This document shows positions 33,543-44,362 of a stretch of 64,000 nt of DNA, in pieces (within the stretch, counting starts at the first letter, position 1; every line of letters begins with the position of its first letter). Source of the DNA: Aphelenchoides besseyi (taxonomy: Eukaryota > Nematoda > Chromadorea > Rhabditida > Aphelenchoididae); NCBI GenBank assembly GCA_024699855.1, contig JAMPIQ010000003.1:434001-498000 (forward strand), given 5' to 3'. The position numbers were made by a program, and so were the translations under genes. A model generated the notes under the pieces. The model had not been told where the DNA came from. It ran no database searches and saw only the letters and a list, made by a program, of their open reading frames with translations.

Positions 33543-36500
33543 TTAAGCATTAAAACGCTGATTACGGATTGCCCATCTTGCATAGTCCAACTCCTCGGTC
33601 AACTTCTTGTAGTCTGACGATTCAGTGCGAATCTTCGTTTGACTGAAAAGCGAGCGTTAAACAGACAATCAAATTGGAAACTTACGTCGAAGCAACAGTG
33701 TAGACCATTCGACCACGTTTGGCCATCTCCTCTGCGACGTAGACTGGAGTTGGCAAGGAAGTCATGTTGCTGATGATTTGATGAGCAAAGCACAAATGGT
33801 ACGAAAGTTCTTGCAAATCGTCCATCGACATTTTCGCGTCATTGGCCAAAATCGTGTAACGAGGCATCTTAGCGGTTCCCTGAAAAACACAAGTCATTAA
33901 AATGCTTTCTGTTTGAAAAACTCACCAAACGACCGACATGTCCGAGCAAGAAGAATTCGGGAGCGTATGGATTCACACACCCCTTATCGATGACAGTTCC
34001 CGGCTTCAAGTTCTGTTGAATCGGTCCACCATGTGGAATTGGATCGGGATAGAAGCGGCCGCTATGTTGTTTGGTGACGACCATAAAGATCAATTCAGAT
34101 CCTGCTTCTTTGAGAGCATTACGAACCAAAGGGATTTCGTACTTGAGAATCTAAAAGTGAATTTTGATCTATTGACGTTTATTAGGTCCAAGTTACCATG
34201 TCATAGGATCCTTCAGATCCCGAGTTGCGGTACATGAAGACACGTTTGGGGTATTCGCCGCGATTTTCGTGGAAACGTTTTACGCAAGTTGTGACGATTT
34301 CAGCAATGATACGAACCTTCTCATCACGCAATGGCTCTTGATAGATGTAGTTACCAGAGAAGGCACACGCCGATTTCAAATCGTTTGCTGCGTACTGAAA
34401 TGGAGACTCACGGAGAATTGAGCTGACAACTTACACCAACAACAGTCGGAGCATTGAGTCGCTGACCGGTAAATCCGCCGCCTTGAATGTTTGCCGCAAT
34501 GCCGATGAAGAGATCGGTTTTGCCTAACAGTTGACTACAAAGTCATTAGCATTGAAGTTTCAGTGACCGATGACTTACTTAGTTTGAAGATTGCCAACTT
34601 GATAGTTGAGTCCGCCGTTTTTCATATTCGCTTTGTTGACAATGTTCTCCATTGTAACACGTTGCGGCGCTTTGTTGGTTCGTAATCCAGTCGCTTTGCA
34701 CGCAACTTCCGAAGTGACGTTCTGAAACAGGAATATGCAATAAGAAGGCGGAGATATTTCGAAAAGGCAAATGAATTTCTGAAGACGTTTGTTTTCAAGA
34801 AACCGACTGTTTTTAACGCGTATCGTTCATCGGCTTTTTATCGTTTCTCATCAACTCCCTCACTTTTGGATTGTGAATCCTTTTTTGAACTTACTTGAGT
34901 GATAACTCCACAGTTTTGTTCGGCGTGTTTGATTTGTTCGTGGATCCTGAAACAAAACTTGTATTCGCATTTGGAGATCTCAGAACATACGTCATGTCAT
35001 CTTTTCGAGTGACGAAAAGAAGGTATTGCATTTCCGATTTACTGGCGTTGAAAACTATCTCACGCACGTCCGAGTATCCGTTGTAACTGGGAGTTGAGAT
35101 GCTCAAGGGCTCAGCAATATCCATTCCTTTTGTACGTGCCACGTTGTAGAATGCAATCGAGAATTGACTAAACTTTTATCAAAAAAGGAAAATGCGCAAA
35201 AACTTACCGAAGCTCATCAAGGGACATCTTGTTGCCCAACGTGTTTTCGATTCCGTAAACTGCCCATTTTTTGATCTTTGCGGGTTCAATGTACTTTCCT
35301 GATTTCCAAAGCGAATTGTCAGAATCAAAGAGTTTAATGGCATCTTTGTATTGCATGCCGGGACTTTTGATCACACGACCTTGAACCTAAAATTAACTAT
35401 TGAGTTAAACGTATTCAAGCCTCTCTCTCACTTTCAACACATCAGATGCGACGTGCAATCCCGCTTCACTGAGATGTTCGGAACTATTGAGTTTCATTGA
35501 AGCGATCGTTCGCAACACGTCCCGGTTCATGATGTCTGGTTGTCGAGTTGATCCAGCGAGCAATCGTTGTTGCATGTCGATATTAATCTGATTCTTGCGA
35601 AGACGTTGATCCTCGACAATCTCGCACACTTCCATTGGATAGTAAGAAACATCTCGGCCCATTTTGACGACAAGAAGTGGAAGATGCGGATACCTAGAAG
35701 TTCGAATTAAAAGAACTCACTGGAGAAGTTCTTACGCCAAAGTAGTTTGGTAACGTTGTTGAAAGTACTGAAAGATCGTCATAGTTTCTTCCCGAGTTGT
35801 GACGGTTTGAATGTGCGCGTTCTTCTCATTGATCTCTTCAATTCTCAACAAACGACCCGGACGATGAATTGGCTCGAAGTACAAGTTGTTCAACGATTCG
35901 CGAATGCTATTCAGATGACCATTTGGTGGATTGTTTTCAGTAAGCATTGGGAGCTCACGAAGAATCTTTTGCGAGACCAATTCGCGTTGATGAAATGGAG
36001 TGATACGAGCTGAAATTTGTGATTAGCTAAGTCGCAGAAGTTTCCCAACTTACGATCAACAACAAGTGCAGTTTTGATTTGATCGTCCGAATTCTCAATT
36101 GCCTTCACGATAAGACGCGACGACTTCTTGCAGCCGACTCCCAGGTAAGTGCCTTCTGGCATTTCGGGAAAATCAGAGTTCTGAAAGCCATGTTCCAGCG
36201 GGTCACGAATCATTGCCACTCCACCGCGGAACATGACATGTTGACTGAGATTGATGAGATTAGACGAGTTACGCACTCACAAACTTACTCCTGTTGAATC
36301 GCGTGTTCGGAGGTTGCGATTTCGATAAATTGGAGCAATGGGCGAAGGTGTTCATTGCATTCGAATCGCGGTCGTTGCTCTCGTTCCAATTGTCCGAGAG
36401 TGATCTGGTTCTCGGTTCGTGTGAATTTGATTCGAATGGCAACCGCGCGTGGATCCACAGTTTGAACCATTTGATTTCGCGTGTGGAGGCGAACTTCCTA

Positions 36501-37192
36501 AAAAAGTGTAATTAGATCGTTATTAGTCTTTAGGGTATTTACCGGTTCATTGCCGATTGGATCCAACGAGAACAAAATGTTCGCGCCATCGTAGTAGAGA
36601 CGTTCGATTTTGGGCATGATGCGTGGATTGGCCAAACACGACAACATCAACGCTCTTCGAGCTGTGTCCGAATGTCGAATGTTGAGAACACTGGAATTGA
36701 AACATTAGATCTCTACAGCGACTACACGCTTACTCTGCTTGGCTCACACGAGTGAAGAGAAATTGTCCGAAACGTTCGTTTTCGCCTGCGAAGTTTTCAA
36801 ACTCCAAAGCGCCATCGATCCGGTACTGATAGACCTTGATCTTTTTTTTCATGTCAATTTCAAAGAAGTTCGTGCGAATGGCAATATTGTTTGTTGATTG
36901 CGACGGTGTCATCTGTGGGTAATCAGTCGATCCGACGGGAATCTGAAAGGTGCAAAGTGTTAGCAACAGTTCTTGTTGTTTGTTCTTTGGGGAATGAGCG
37001 ATAGACAACCCACTGGTCTTTGGAAAGTAGTTTTTTCGAAAAAGCTACTATTCAAGACGGCAATCAGAATGGCATCCAGAAGAATGCTCACAAACTTACA
37101 TGCTGATCGGCCAGCAGTTTCTCCGCTTTGTCTCGCTGTTCGGTGCGGATCGTCATGTTTTTCATTTTGGCGGCAATATCACGAGCAGTCAT
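33543..37192 (-). CDS. Argonaute, WAGO-like, predicted non-slicing
   Basis: Small-RNA-binding silencing protein. 917 aa from 16 exons between ATG 37192 and TAA 33543, every junction in phase. Order seen: N domain (LYYDGANILFSLDP), linker (LGVGCKKSSR), PAZ region (YPHLPLVVVKMG-like, YYPMEVCEIVEDQR), MID (EQIKHAEQNCGVITQ) and PIWI. In PIWI the usual slicer residues are changed: the DVTH position reads GIAANIQGG, and RDGVSEGQ reads RNSGSEGS, so both Asp are lost. The Glu finger region (RDEKV) and the His (LLGHVG) remain. The end SLPTPVYVAEEMAKRGR matches nematode WAGO-type Argonautes, which use secondary siRNAs. The ATG is 3 bases after an ATTTTCAG acceptor. Confidence 0.93.
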
Positions 37193-38623
37193 CTTCTGAA
37201 AATAGGAAGTCAATTAGTTCCTATAATCTGATTCTTGAACACACTTTAAGCTTGTCGTTTGGTTACTTCCTGAAATACAAACAATGATCGGGATAAGAAG
37301 TTGTAGGCATTATTAGGAAACCTCACGTATTGGAAACACAAAAAACATTGAAGGAAAAAAAGGTCGTTTTCAGCTTTCGGCTGTTGGTCAGAGCCGAAAA
37401 CAGAAACCGCTTTCCAGCTGCCGACGAAACCGTTCGAATGAAGAAGCAACCGAAGTGAACGGTGAAATTAACGAGCCGACTTACACGATCTTTTGGTACG
37501 CCCACATAACAAAAGGGGCGGAGTGCTAAACAAGATCTTTCGCGCCCAAATTTGGATCGATAGACCCCACAAAATGAACGGACAGAAGGTTTTTGCAGAA
37601 AGGAAAAGGGCAATCAAAAGAAAACACCCAACAATCAGGTGGTCGAAGGAATCACATTCGCGATCGAAGAGGAGATCGCAGTTGCCGAGGGACTGCCGAG
37701 TCGACAGTCTACCGCCACAAATCGAAGCTTTTGCGCCGTTGCGAACAAAAAAAGGCGCACCGAAGATGGCCGCTGATCACAACAAACGTTTTGCAACAAC
37801 ATTCACGTGTTATTTAGAAAGGGTAGGGAATCGATTGGCAATTTCGATATCGACGCGTTCTTTGTACAAACGCATTCGACAAGATATTGCAGTCAACACG
37901 AAAAGCAGAAGAATTTGTGGACACCATCCTTCATTGCAACAACCTCTCTGAAGATCTTCGACAGTTATACTTCAAAAATTGGAACCGCCATTGAGTTGTT
38001 TCTGCATTCATATCCACTCATCAACATCTACGTTCATTGTAATTCTACTGATCAGAATCATCGTCAGCTTTCAGTTGAACAGAAACATTCGAAGTGACCG
38101 ACCGTCCAAATCGACGGCCATTTTGCGACCATTCGAGTTGAAGGTCGGGAGTCCAAATGGAAGTCGATTGTGAAACCCGTGATCCTTTGATCCAATACAG
38201 AAACAAGACCGAGAAATACGCCAATTTGATGTTGTCATTGAAATTGAACTCAAACGATGAACTTTTATCTTCAACTCATGGTCCACAAACCAACGTCTGT
38301 GGTCTCAATCAATAGACAGAAGAGTTTGGTTGGTCGAGTAAACAAAATCACACTCCAATGAAAAGTACATTCTATTGTTAGCCTATTAACATGCCATTTT
38401 TGGCGTGAGATTAATCGTGAAGAATTTTCGTCTGAAACGGCAAACTCGGTCTCTGTTTACCACTTAACTCCATCATTCGGGGCCAAATTGAAGTCGTTTC
38501 ATACAAAACGAACAGAGAAACTTCTTTTGCGTGTTTAGTCATCCGACCAAAAAGCCATTTTCTTCTCGAGGGCTCCGTACCTCAGAAACTTGATTATCTT
38601 GCAGTGGGCTCTGTGGAGACGAA
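37193..38623. other. unresolved region with exon-like stretches
   Basis: On the plus strand, 37639-37776 (VVEGITFAIEEEIAVAEG...) follows an AATCAG acceptor, and 37893-37994 (STRKAEEFVDTILHCNNL...) follows a TATTGCAG acceptor. Both look like real exons of one small gene but I could not join them in frame. A hydrophobic stretch with a basic tail follows near 38020-38170. Several overlapping open frames compete. The acceptor TCTTGCAG near 38600 belongs to the next gene. Confidence 0.3.
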
Positions 38624-39055
38624 ATGACTTATTTGACATTTTTAATTTCAATCTTTCTGGCCGCACTGTGCATTCTGATCTACGAACGAGGAGACGTGAG
38701 TTCACTCTTCGATTGGTCTTCAAATCAGTTTGTAGGAGTTTGTAAGGTTGAGCTCAATTCTTTTGAACGTTTGCTTCACAGCCTTCTTGTGGCACGTTGA
38801 CGGTTATTTCGAACGATACGACAAAAGAACTTACAAGACACATTTCTGGTTGGCGACCCTGATGTTTCTGATTAATTTACTGGCAATCTTTTGTTCCGAA
38901 AGATCGAAATTTGTTTTGGGAATCAACAGCGTGCACTTGCTGTTGATTCTTTGGAGTCTGTCGTTTGAACGCATGAAAGTGAGTAAGAAGATTCAACAGT
39001 TTATTCGATTTAGATGAAATGGATACAAAAAAGTCGGATCGTTGAGTTCATGTGA
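38624..39055 (+). CDS. small four-helix membrane protein
   Basis: 118 aa; exons 38624-38695, 38736-38978 and 39014-39055. Hydrophobic helices: LTFLISIFLAALCILIY, LSSILLNVCFTAFLWHV, FWLATLMFLINLLAIFC and INSVHLLLILWSL. No motif known to me. A TCTTGCAG acceptor 23 bases upstream of the ATG suggests leader splicing. Its stop is only 9 bases from the stop of the convergent gene at 39065. Part of a cluster of four membrane or small-protein genes up to 41696. Confidence 0.62.
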
Positions 39056-39064
39056 CATGAAATG

Positions 39065-39226
39065 TCACTTTTTCGGCGATTCGGAGCGTTGAGGAGGCGG
39101 TGGCATCAGAAGCTTGTCGTTGAGCGCTTGTCGTCCCGGACGTGGAGTTGAAATGTACGTGTTCTTGGGCTGTTCGTCGTTCATCTTCACCGGCGATAAG
39201 AAGGTGTTCGGTTGTTTGTCTGCCAT
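39065..39226 (-). CDS. small Pro-rich soluble protein
   Basis: 53 aa, single exon, beginning MADKQPNTFLSPVKMND and ending PPPPQRSESPKK. The ATG is 2 bases after TTTATTTTCAG, so it looks like a trans-spliced gene lying 170 bases downstream of the membrane-protein gene at 39399-39988 on the same strand, an operon-like layout. It could instead be the last exon of that gene, through a weak donor near 39433. Confidence 0.5.
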   Translation of the reverse strand: MADKQPNTFLSPVKMNDEQPKNTYISTPRPGRQALNDKLLMPPPPQRSESPKK

Positions 39227-39398
39227 TCCTGAAAATAAACGGGAGTTACAAAGAGATTTATAAGCACGGTAATCACGAAGAAAAGCAAAATGACGCAGAA
39301 ACGATGCGATTTCTCGTTTGTCTGTGGGAATGTTTTTTGCCGAGTCAGCAAAACGCTCACTCGCTTTTGCAATCGTTTTTTGTTTTCACCACTCACCA

Positions 39399-39988
39399 CT
39401 AAACATGTTGAACGAGTGGACGCTTCAGTTTCATTCGATACATTTGAACAGCGAACTCGACGCTTAATTGATTTCCAGTGATGTACGAACGCAACATTGT
39501 TTCCTCCATGAAACGATCGAACTAAACGAAATCAAATCAAATTAAAAGTTGGCGACTCACCATCGCTTTCTGAAGCGCCATTTGGAGAATGAGAAATGAC
39601 GTTTGGGCCAAAGCGATGAATGTCAAGACGATCACGAAAATCGAACTTCCGAAGAAGATCAACGAAACGCACAAGTAAACGAACGTAACGATCAAAAACG
39701 TGAAATGACGTTTGTAGAGGTAAATCGAATAGTGAGCAAAATAGCCAAAGTTGCGTAACGTCCGAAAACACCAGTAGCAATAGAACAACGAGAGGGAAAT
39801 TAGTTCAGTTTCAGTCAAAAGCGTCTAAACGCAAAAACTTTCCTTTTCCGTGGTCTCCTTACCGGAAGCTCTAGACGTTCGCGCAAATGATAACATATGA
39901 TCAGAAGCAGCTGAGCGAACGATAGCACGTAGACTGTGAAGTTAAGCGCAGAACAAATTTTACGTGCGCGGGTTTCCTTCGCGTTCAT
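39399..39988 (-). CDS. multi-pass membrane protein
   Basis: 170 aa as drawn: exons 39988-39863, 39824-39561 and 39521-39399. Four hydrophobic helices including FTVYVLSFAQLLLIICY, FLIVTFVYLCVSLIFF and FVIVLTFIALAQTSFLIL. An open frame continues upstream to about 40235 (MATSRHRNSQSSSNSL..., then a helix LLDFTIFVMPLIPI), so the true start may be further 5' with an intron I could not place. Family unknown. Confidence 0.58.
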
Positions 39989-40575
39989 GACTTCGAGTGA
40001 GGACGAAGAAAGAAATTGGTTCCAACGTTTCTAATCGGGATGAGTGGCATCACGAAGATCGTAAAGTCGAGCAAACGGCCGTAAAGTAAACGTTTCGAGT
40101 ACGTGAAGCCATTCAATGAAATAAGTGAGTTGGAAGACGACTGTGAGTTACGGTGTCTGCTTGTTGCCATCGAAAATCGAAGGTTGTAAAATAAAGCAAA
40201 TTTTTGAAAGTGAAACTCATGAATCAAAACAATTAGACCTCGATTATCGTAATCAACAGCAAAGTTCACGTACAAAAAATATTTTCTTGGAGTTTGGAAA
40301 TCGAAAGGTTCACACGTTGGTAATTGAAAGCCGTTAGAAAGTCCGAATGGTGTGAAGTTTCGGTTTTTATGGACCAAAAGTTATTAGAACGTCTGTAAAT
40401 GCTGTTTTGATGATAAGAATCTCTCAGTTTTACACTTTTTAAAAAACTAGCAAACTCAAACTTTTATAGCCTGATGTCTTGTAGATGTGCTTTTGCCTCG
40501 TTTCTATTATGCTTGTATCTGTAGAAAAGCTTAGAACACGAAATTTGCTATTTGTTTGTATTTCAGCATTGAACG
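39989..40575. other. intergenic or 5' exon region
   Basis: Divergent space between the minus-strand membrane gene and the receptor gene. Near 40000-40235 (minus) possible upstream coding of the former. A GTATTTCAG acceptor ends 9 bases before the ATG at 40576. Confidence 0.4.
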
Positions 40576-41696
40576 ATGGAAGAGCTCGCTCCCGAGTTGT
40601 TTGGCACGGTTTTCTGTTTACTTTCGCTTTTCGGTCTTATCCTGTATATCACGTTGATTGGAGTAAGTTTGCGATTGCTGTTGATCAATGAACTTTTTTG
40701 AGTGCCATTTTTCGGATCGTTTTGTCTACGAAAGAAGTTCTTGTTTTTGGCTGCTGATGTGTGTGAACTTGTGTGCCATGCTGCAGTTGTTGATGCATTT
40801 TTACGCAGGCATAAGCGCCTTAAGTCAACGGCAATCGGATTGGACTTATGTCGAACACGTGAGTCGGTTTCTTTCTTTTCATTGACTTCCTTCAGCTGAT
40901 CGTTTCAATAGGAAATGCGACAGTCATGATTCAGGAGTTTTTGAATTTTGCGATTGCCGTCGATCGTTTCGTTGTTTTGGTTCTGGAGTGGAAGAAGACA
41001 AAAATGTTGGTTGCGGTAAGTCGACCGAGCAAAAGGATCGCATCTTTGGTTTGCAGCTAATGTTCACACCAATTTTGATTCTTTTTCTTTTGTACACGAC
41101 TTCATTTATGTTGCCAAGTTGTCGTTACTTTTTTCGCTCCTACATTTGGGAAATCTCGGTCTCAACTTGTCGTTATTTGGACGCAATGCAAAACTTGGAG
41201 TACTGTCTGTACGTTCTCATGATATTAGCGGTTATCTTCCACGTTCTTATAGTCGTAAAGTTATTCTTTACGGTAAGAACGACGCTATGTTTCTTCTCAC
41301 TAACGTTTTTAGCGCCGTTTGCTATCGCAAAATTTTTTTGGAGGTGTCGAGAGACGTGTTTTGCTCCGTTCGTTTGGAACGTTGCTCACTGGTGGATTGA
41401 CGTTGTTGTTCATGCATACTCTACATTCGTACATTCTTCCGGGAAACCTACCGGTGCGTATCATGGTCCAATTTTGGTGGATTTTTTCCAACTACTTCGC
41501 CGTTCTTTTCGACATGTCGACCATTCCGTGAGTTTTGTCTTCATCTGATTTTGATTTTAAGTTCAGGAACTTGCGTCGTCAAATGATTCTTTGGTTCTTT
41601 GCGTGGCCTTCGAATCAACTCGGAAGTGTTGTGGGTGTTGTTCAACACACGAATTCGCAACAAAACAAAAACGTGAATACCATTCAAATACGATAG
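40576..41696 (+). CDS. seven-transmembrane serpentine receptor
   Basis: 307 aa; exons 40576-40662, 40703-40858, 40896-41015, 41057-41272, 41313-41527 and 41567-41696. Seven hydrophobic helices can be placed, among them VFCLLSLFGLILYITLI, NLCAMLQLLMHFYAGI, ILILFLLYTTSFML and VLMILAVIFHVLIVVKLFF. After helix 3 the sequence AVDRFVV takes the place of DRY. A basic third loop (RRLLSQ, ERRVLLRS) precedes helix 6. Size and layout fit the large nematode-type receptor families, often chemosensory. Sub-family cannot be told by eye. Confidence 0.8.
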
Positions 41697-41781
41697 TCCT
41701 GAGATGTTTTGTTGGTGTTTTAAGATTGTAGTTAAATTCGATAGTACGATTAAAAAAGTTTATTGAGATCAGTCAAAAGGG

Positions 41782-41970
41782 TTAATAGCCGTTGCCAGTT
41801 AGCCAACTGAAAGCGTATACTCGACGGTCATTTGAATCAAAAACATCGGCCGGGAATCTGTAGAAGTTCGAGTTCACACTATTGAATGGTCGGGTATAAG
41901 CGGGAAAGTAGAGGAATTGAGCGTACGAATGTGCAACGAGAAGAAACAAGAGAATTAACGGCAATTGCAT
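41782..41970 (-). CDS. small secreted peptide, TGNGF family member 2
   Basis: 62 aa, single exon, ATG 41970, stop 41782. Signal peptide MQLPLILLFLLVAHSYAQ with predicted cleavage before Gln. The mature part is aromatic-rich and ends VYAFSWLTGNGY. Same design as the peptides at 15252 and 43183. A TATA box lies 41-48 bases upstream. Convergent with the receptor gene at 41696. Confidence 0.82.
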   Translation of the reverse strand: MQLPLILLFLLVAHSYAQFLYFPAYTRPFNSVNSNFYRFPADVFDSNDRRVYAFSWLTGNGY

Positions 41971-42010
41971 TTTTTGTTGAAAGTTCTCGTGACTGTTACA
42001 AAGGAGTGAG

Positions 42011-42018
42011 TTTTTATA
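42011..42018 (-). promoter_or_regulatory. TATA box of TGNGF peptide 2
   Basis: TATAAAAA on the minus strand about 45 bases before the ATG at 41970, with no splice acceptor between. Confidence 0.6.
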
Positions 42019-43120
42019 GTCGAATGTGAATGTCCTTTTGACTCGCTTTCCGCGAGTTCACTTCGCTAGTTATATGAACGGTCGAAATCGATCAGAGTTG
42101 TGTTCTTTGCATTTACAGTTCCGATTAGTCAGTTGGTTATTTCCGAACGTGACTCCCGACGTTAAAGTGTGTTTATCGAACATTCACGCGCAACTGGGAA
42201 TTTGGACCCACGAGCAGTGTGAGATGTTGCACAGCAGGAATCGACAACTGATGCACACGTTCCTTCGAGGTTTGCGTAAAAAATTGGGCAACGAACACAC
42301 GAGCGGGGAATCACGATGACGATTTTTGTTTTTGTGCGCTCGAAAAGGTCATTCACGATGTTTGTGACGTCCAGTTGTTCAGAGTTCTGCAAAAAGACTC
42401 GTGATATTGTTGCAGAAAACCAGTCAAATGATAATCACTTGTTGATTGATCGATTTGAGTTCATTTGGAGATGTTTACAAAGAGAGTCACGAGTCGTGGT
42501 CTTTGTAAGAACTGAAAGTTTTACTCAAAGAAGTTCAATCTGCAGAGAATAGTTGATGAGTAGAAGCTGATGACGTGTACAACGGTGACCACTCATTGAA
42601 TTATGTTTTCCACTTCAAGCACTCAGATAGTTCATTGATAGACGATTAAACTAACGAGAGAGAGATCTTTCAAGATCCGTAGATTAATTGGTTTGCAGAA
42701 TAATCAACGAACATCAGAAAACAACACGTGAACTGGAACATTCGGGATGTTCGTTTACAGTTAGAAATCATTGATTGAAAGTTTCGCAAGTGATTTCTAA
42801 AAATGTGATCGTCGCAAACACTATAAAACCGCCGTACTGTTTAAACTAATTGCGCTTTGAACTCTTCGATCCACAAATGCTGTAAAACTGCAGTTAAGTT
42901 ACATAGCGCATGTGTTCGATAGGCTGGCTAACAACCTCGTTGAGTTGGAGTTTGTTTAAATGTTCCTTGAGCAGTAAGTTCTATGTTGATAGTCTCAAGC
43001 TCCCAACTGCAAACTTTTGACGTGCAAAGATCAAGAAGAGTTAATCGAATCAAACAAAAATAACCGTTGGGTGGAGTTTATTTTTATGACTTTGACTGTT
43101 GATCGGTAAACTTTCTTCGG
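42019..43120. other. intergenic between two peptide genes
   Basis: Shared upstream region of divergent peptide genes 2 (-) and 3 (+). An open frame of 97 codons (42026-42319, +) has no supporting signal. A second TATAAAA at 42832 has no gene attached that I can find. Confidence 0.4.
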
Positions 43121-43128
43121 TATAAAAG
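43121..43128 (+). promoter_or_regulatory. TATA box of TGNGF peptide 3
   Basis: TATAAAAG 62 bases before the ATG at 43183. Confidence 0.6.
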
Positions 43129-43182
43129 AACTCAGACGACGCGAAGAGGACAAGCTTGCTTATTTAAAAGAGCTACTCAGAT

Positions 43183-43368
43183 ATGTTCACTCGTCTTGCA
43201 ATCCAAATCGTCTTTTTGGTTTGCTGTTTGGCGTCGATTAGCGCTCAATTCGCTAGCTATCCGGCATTCGGCTATCCATCTTATGGTCAGTCCTTTAACG
43301 GTTATCAAAGTCCTTCAGACGGCTCCAAGGCGTATGTATTCTCGGCATTCACTGGCAACGGATTCTAA
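43183..43368 (+). CDS. small secreted peptide, TGNGF family member 3
   Basis: 61 aa, single exon. Signal peptide ends ...CCLASISAQ. The mature part repeats Tyr/Pro/Gly/Ser and ends AYVFSAFTGNGF, stop at 43366-43368. AATAAA about 50 bases on. Divergent to member 2, 1.2 kb away, so members 2 and 3 form a local pair while member 1 lies 28 kb off. Confidence 0.84.
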   Translation: MFTRLAIQIVFLVCCLASISAQFASYPAFGYPSYGQSFNGYQSPSDGSKAYVFSAFTGNGF

Positions 43369-43932
43369 ATCAATAGATCTCTCAATTAGTTTGATCTCAA
43401 CTTGTACATTTTCAACAGTCAAATAAACCCTCAAAAAAATCCAATCAAGAGATTAAGGTGAGATGAGAAAGGTTTATCTGTTAGTGTTTCTAATTGATCT
43501 GTAGATCGCTAACGAGAAGTTAACGAAAACAGATAATGAAACGTGAAAGAAGTTTGTGATCAGAATAAATTGCTATCTAACATTTAAAGTTTGCTACAGG
43601 GTTTAGTCCCCAATGATTGGGTTAGCAAACCAAAGCAGTGAAATGGCAGGATTTGGTTATTTGCTTTGTTGTACTTTTGATGGTTGGCATTTAACGTTCT
43701 TTTAAACTCGTGGCAGACTTGGAGAAGGTTGTTCTTTTCACATCTGTGGTGTTTTTCAACCAAACTTCAATTCTAAGTGTTTATGCTTTTTTGTTTTACA
43801 TTGAATCGCTCTTTTTCGATCCCACCGAGCAACGTAACCGATCCACGAGACAAAATAGAATAAGAGTCGATTCATAGTTCATCATTAAGTTTGTCTTTGA
43901 AATAATCGTGTTTCTTTTTGGATTGGCATTTA
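43369..43932. other. intergenic, nothing seen
   Basis: AT-rich spacer ending where repeat copy 3 begins (TGGTCGTCAGAATG at 43933). Confidence 0.5.
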
Positions 43933-44362
43933 TGGTCGTCAGAATGATTTTTTGTTTTGACTTATCATCGATTTCATTGCAAGAGCTCATCGCCACCTGC
44001 ACTCGTTTGTACCGGCCACCACATGAAGATGTTCCTGTGGGCTCATTTCAATCAATTAGCTCAAGCCCAAAGTGTTTTCTTTGATAACTACATGGAGATG
44101 GATGACGACTACGAAATCTGGGAAGATGATCAATTTGGGCCACACGAACGGGACTACGAAATGGACATTTAACACGAGAACTATTTTCACTTTTGGGGTC
44201 TTTTGCTGTAGTCCCCCCCCCTCGCCCCCCCTTTCCCCCCCTTTCCGCCCCCCTTTCCCCCCTCCTCCCGCCCCTTTTCTTCGCAAAAGGTGAACACTTT
44301 GACGAACGTCAAGATATCTTAACCGGTTGTGTTTTTTATTTGTTTTAATTTTAGTTTTCAAA

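Noticed and set aside
37493..37951. 152-codon basic open frame upstream of the Argonaute gene
   Set aside because: Very Lys/Arg/Ser-rich and overlapped by two better exon-like stretches in another frame; not called as a gene.
44199..44293. Pro-rich ORF in the C tract at the Merlin left end
   Set aside because: Product of poly-C composition inside the transposon end.
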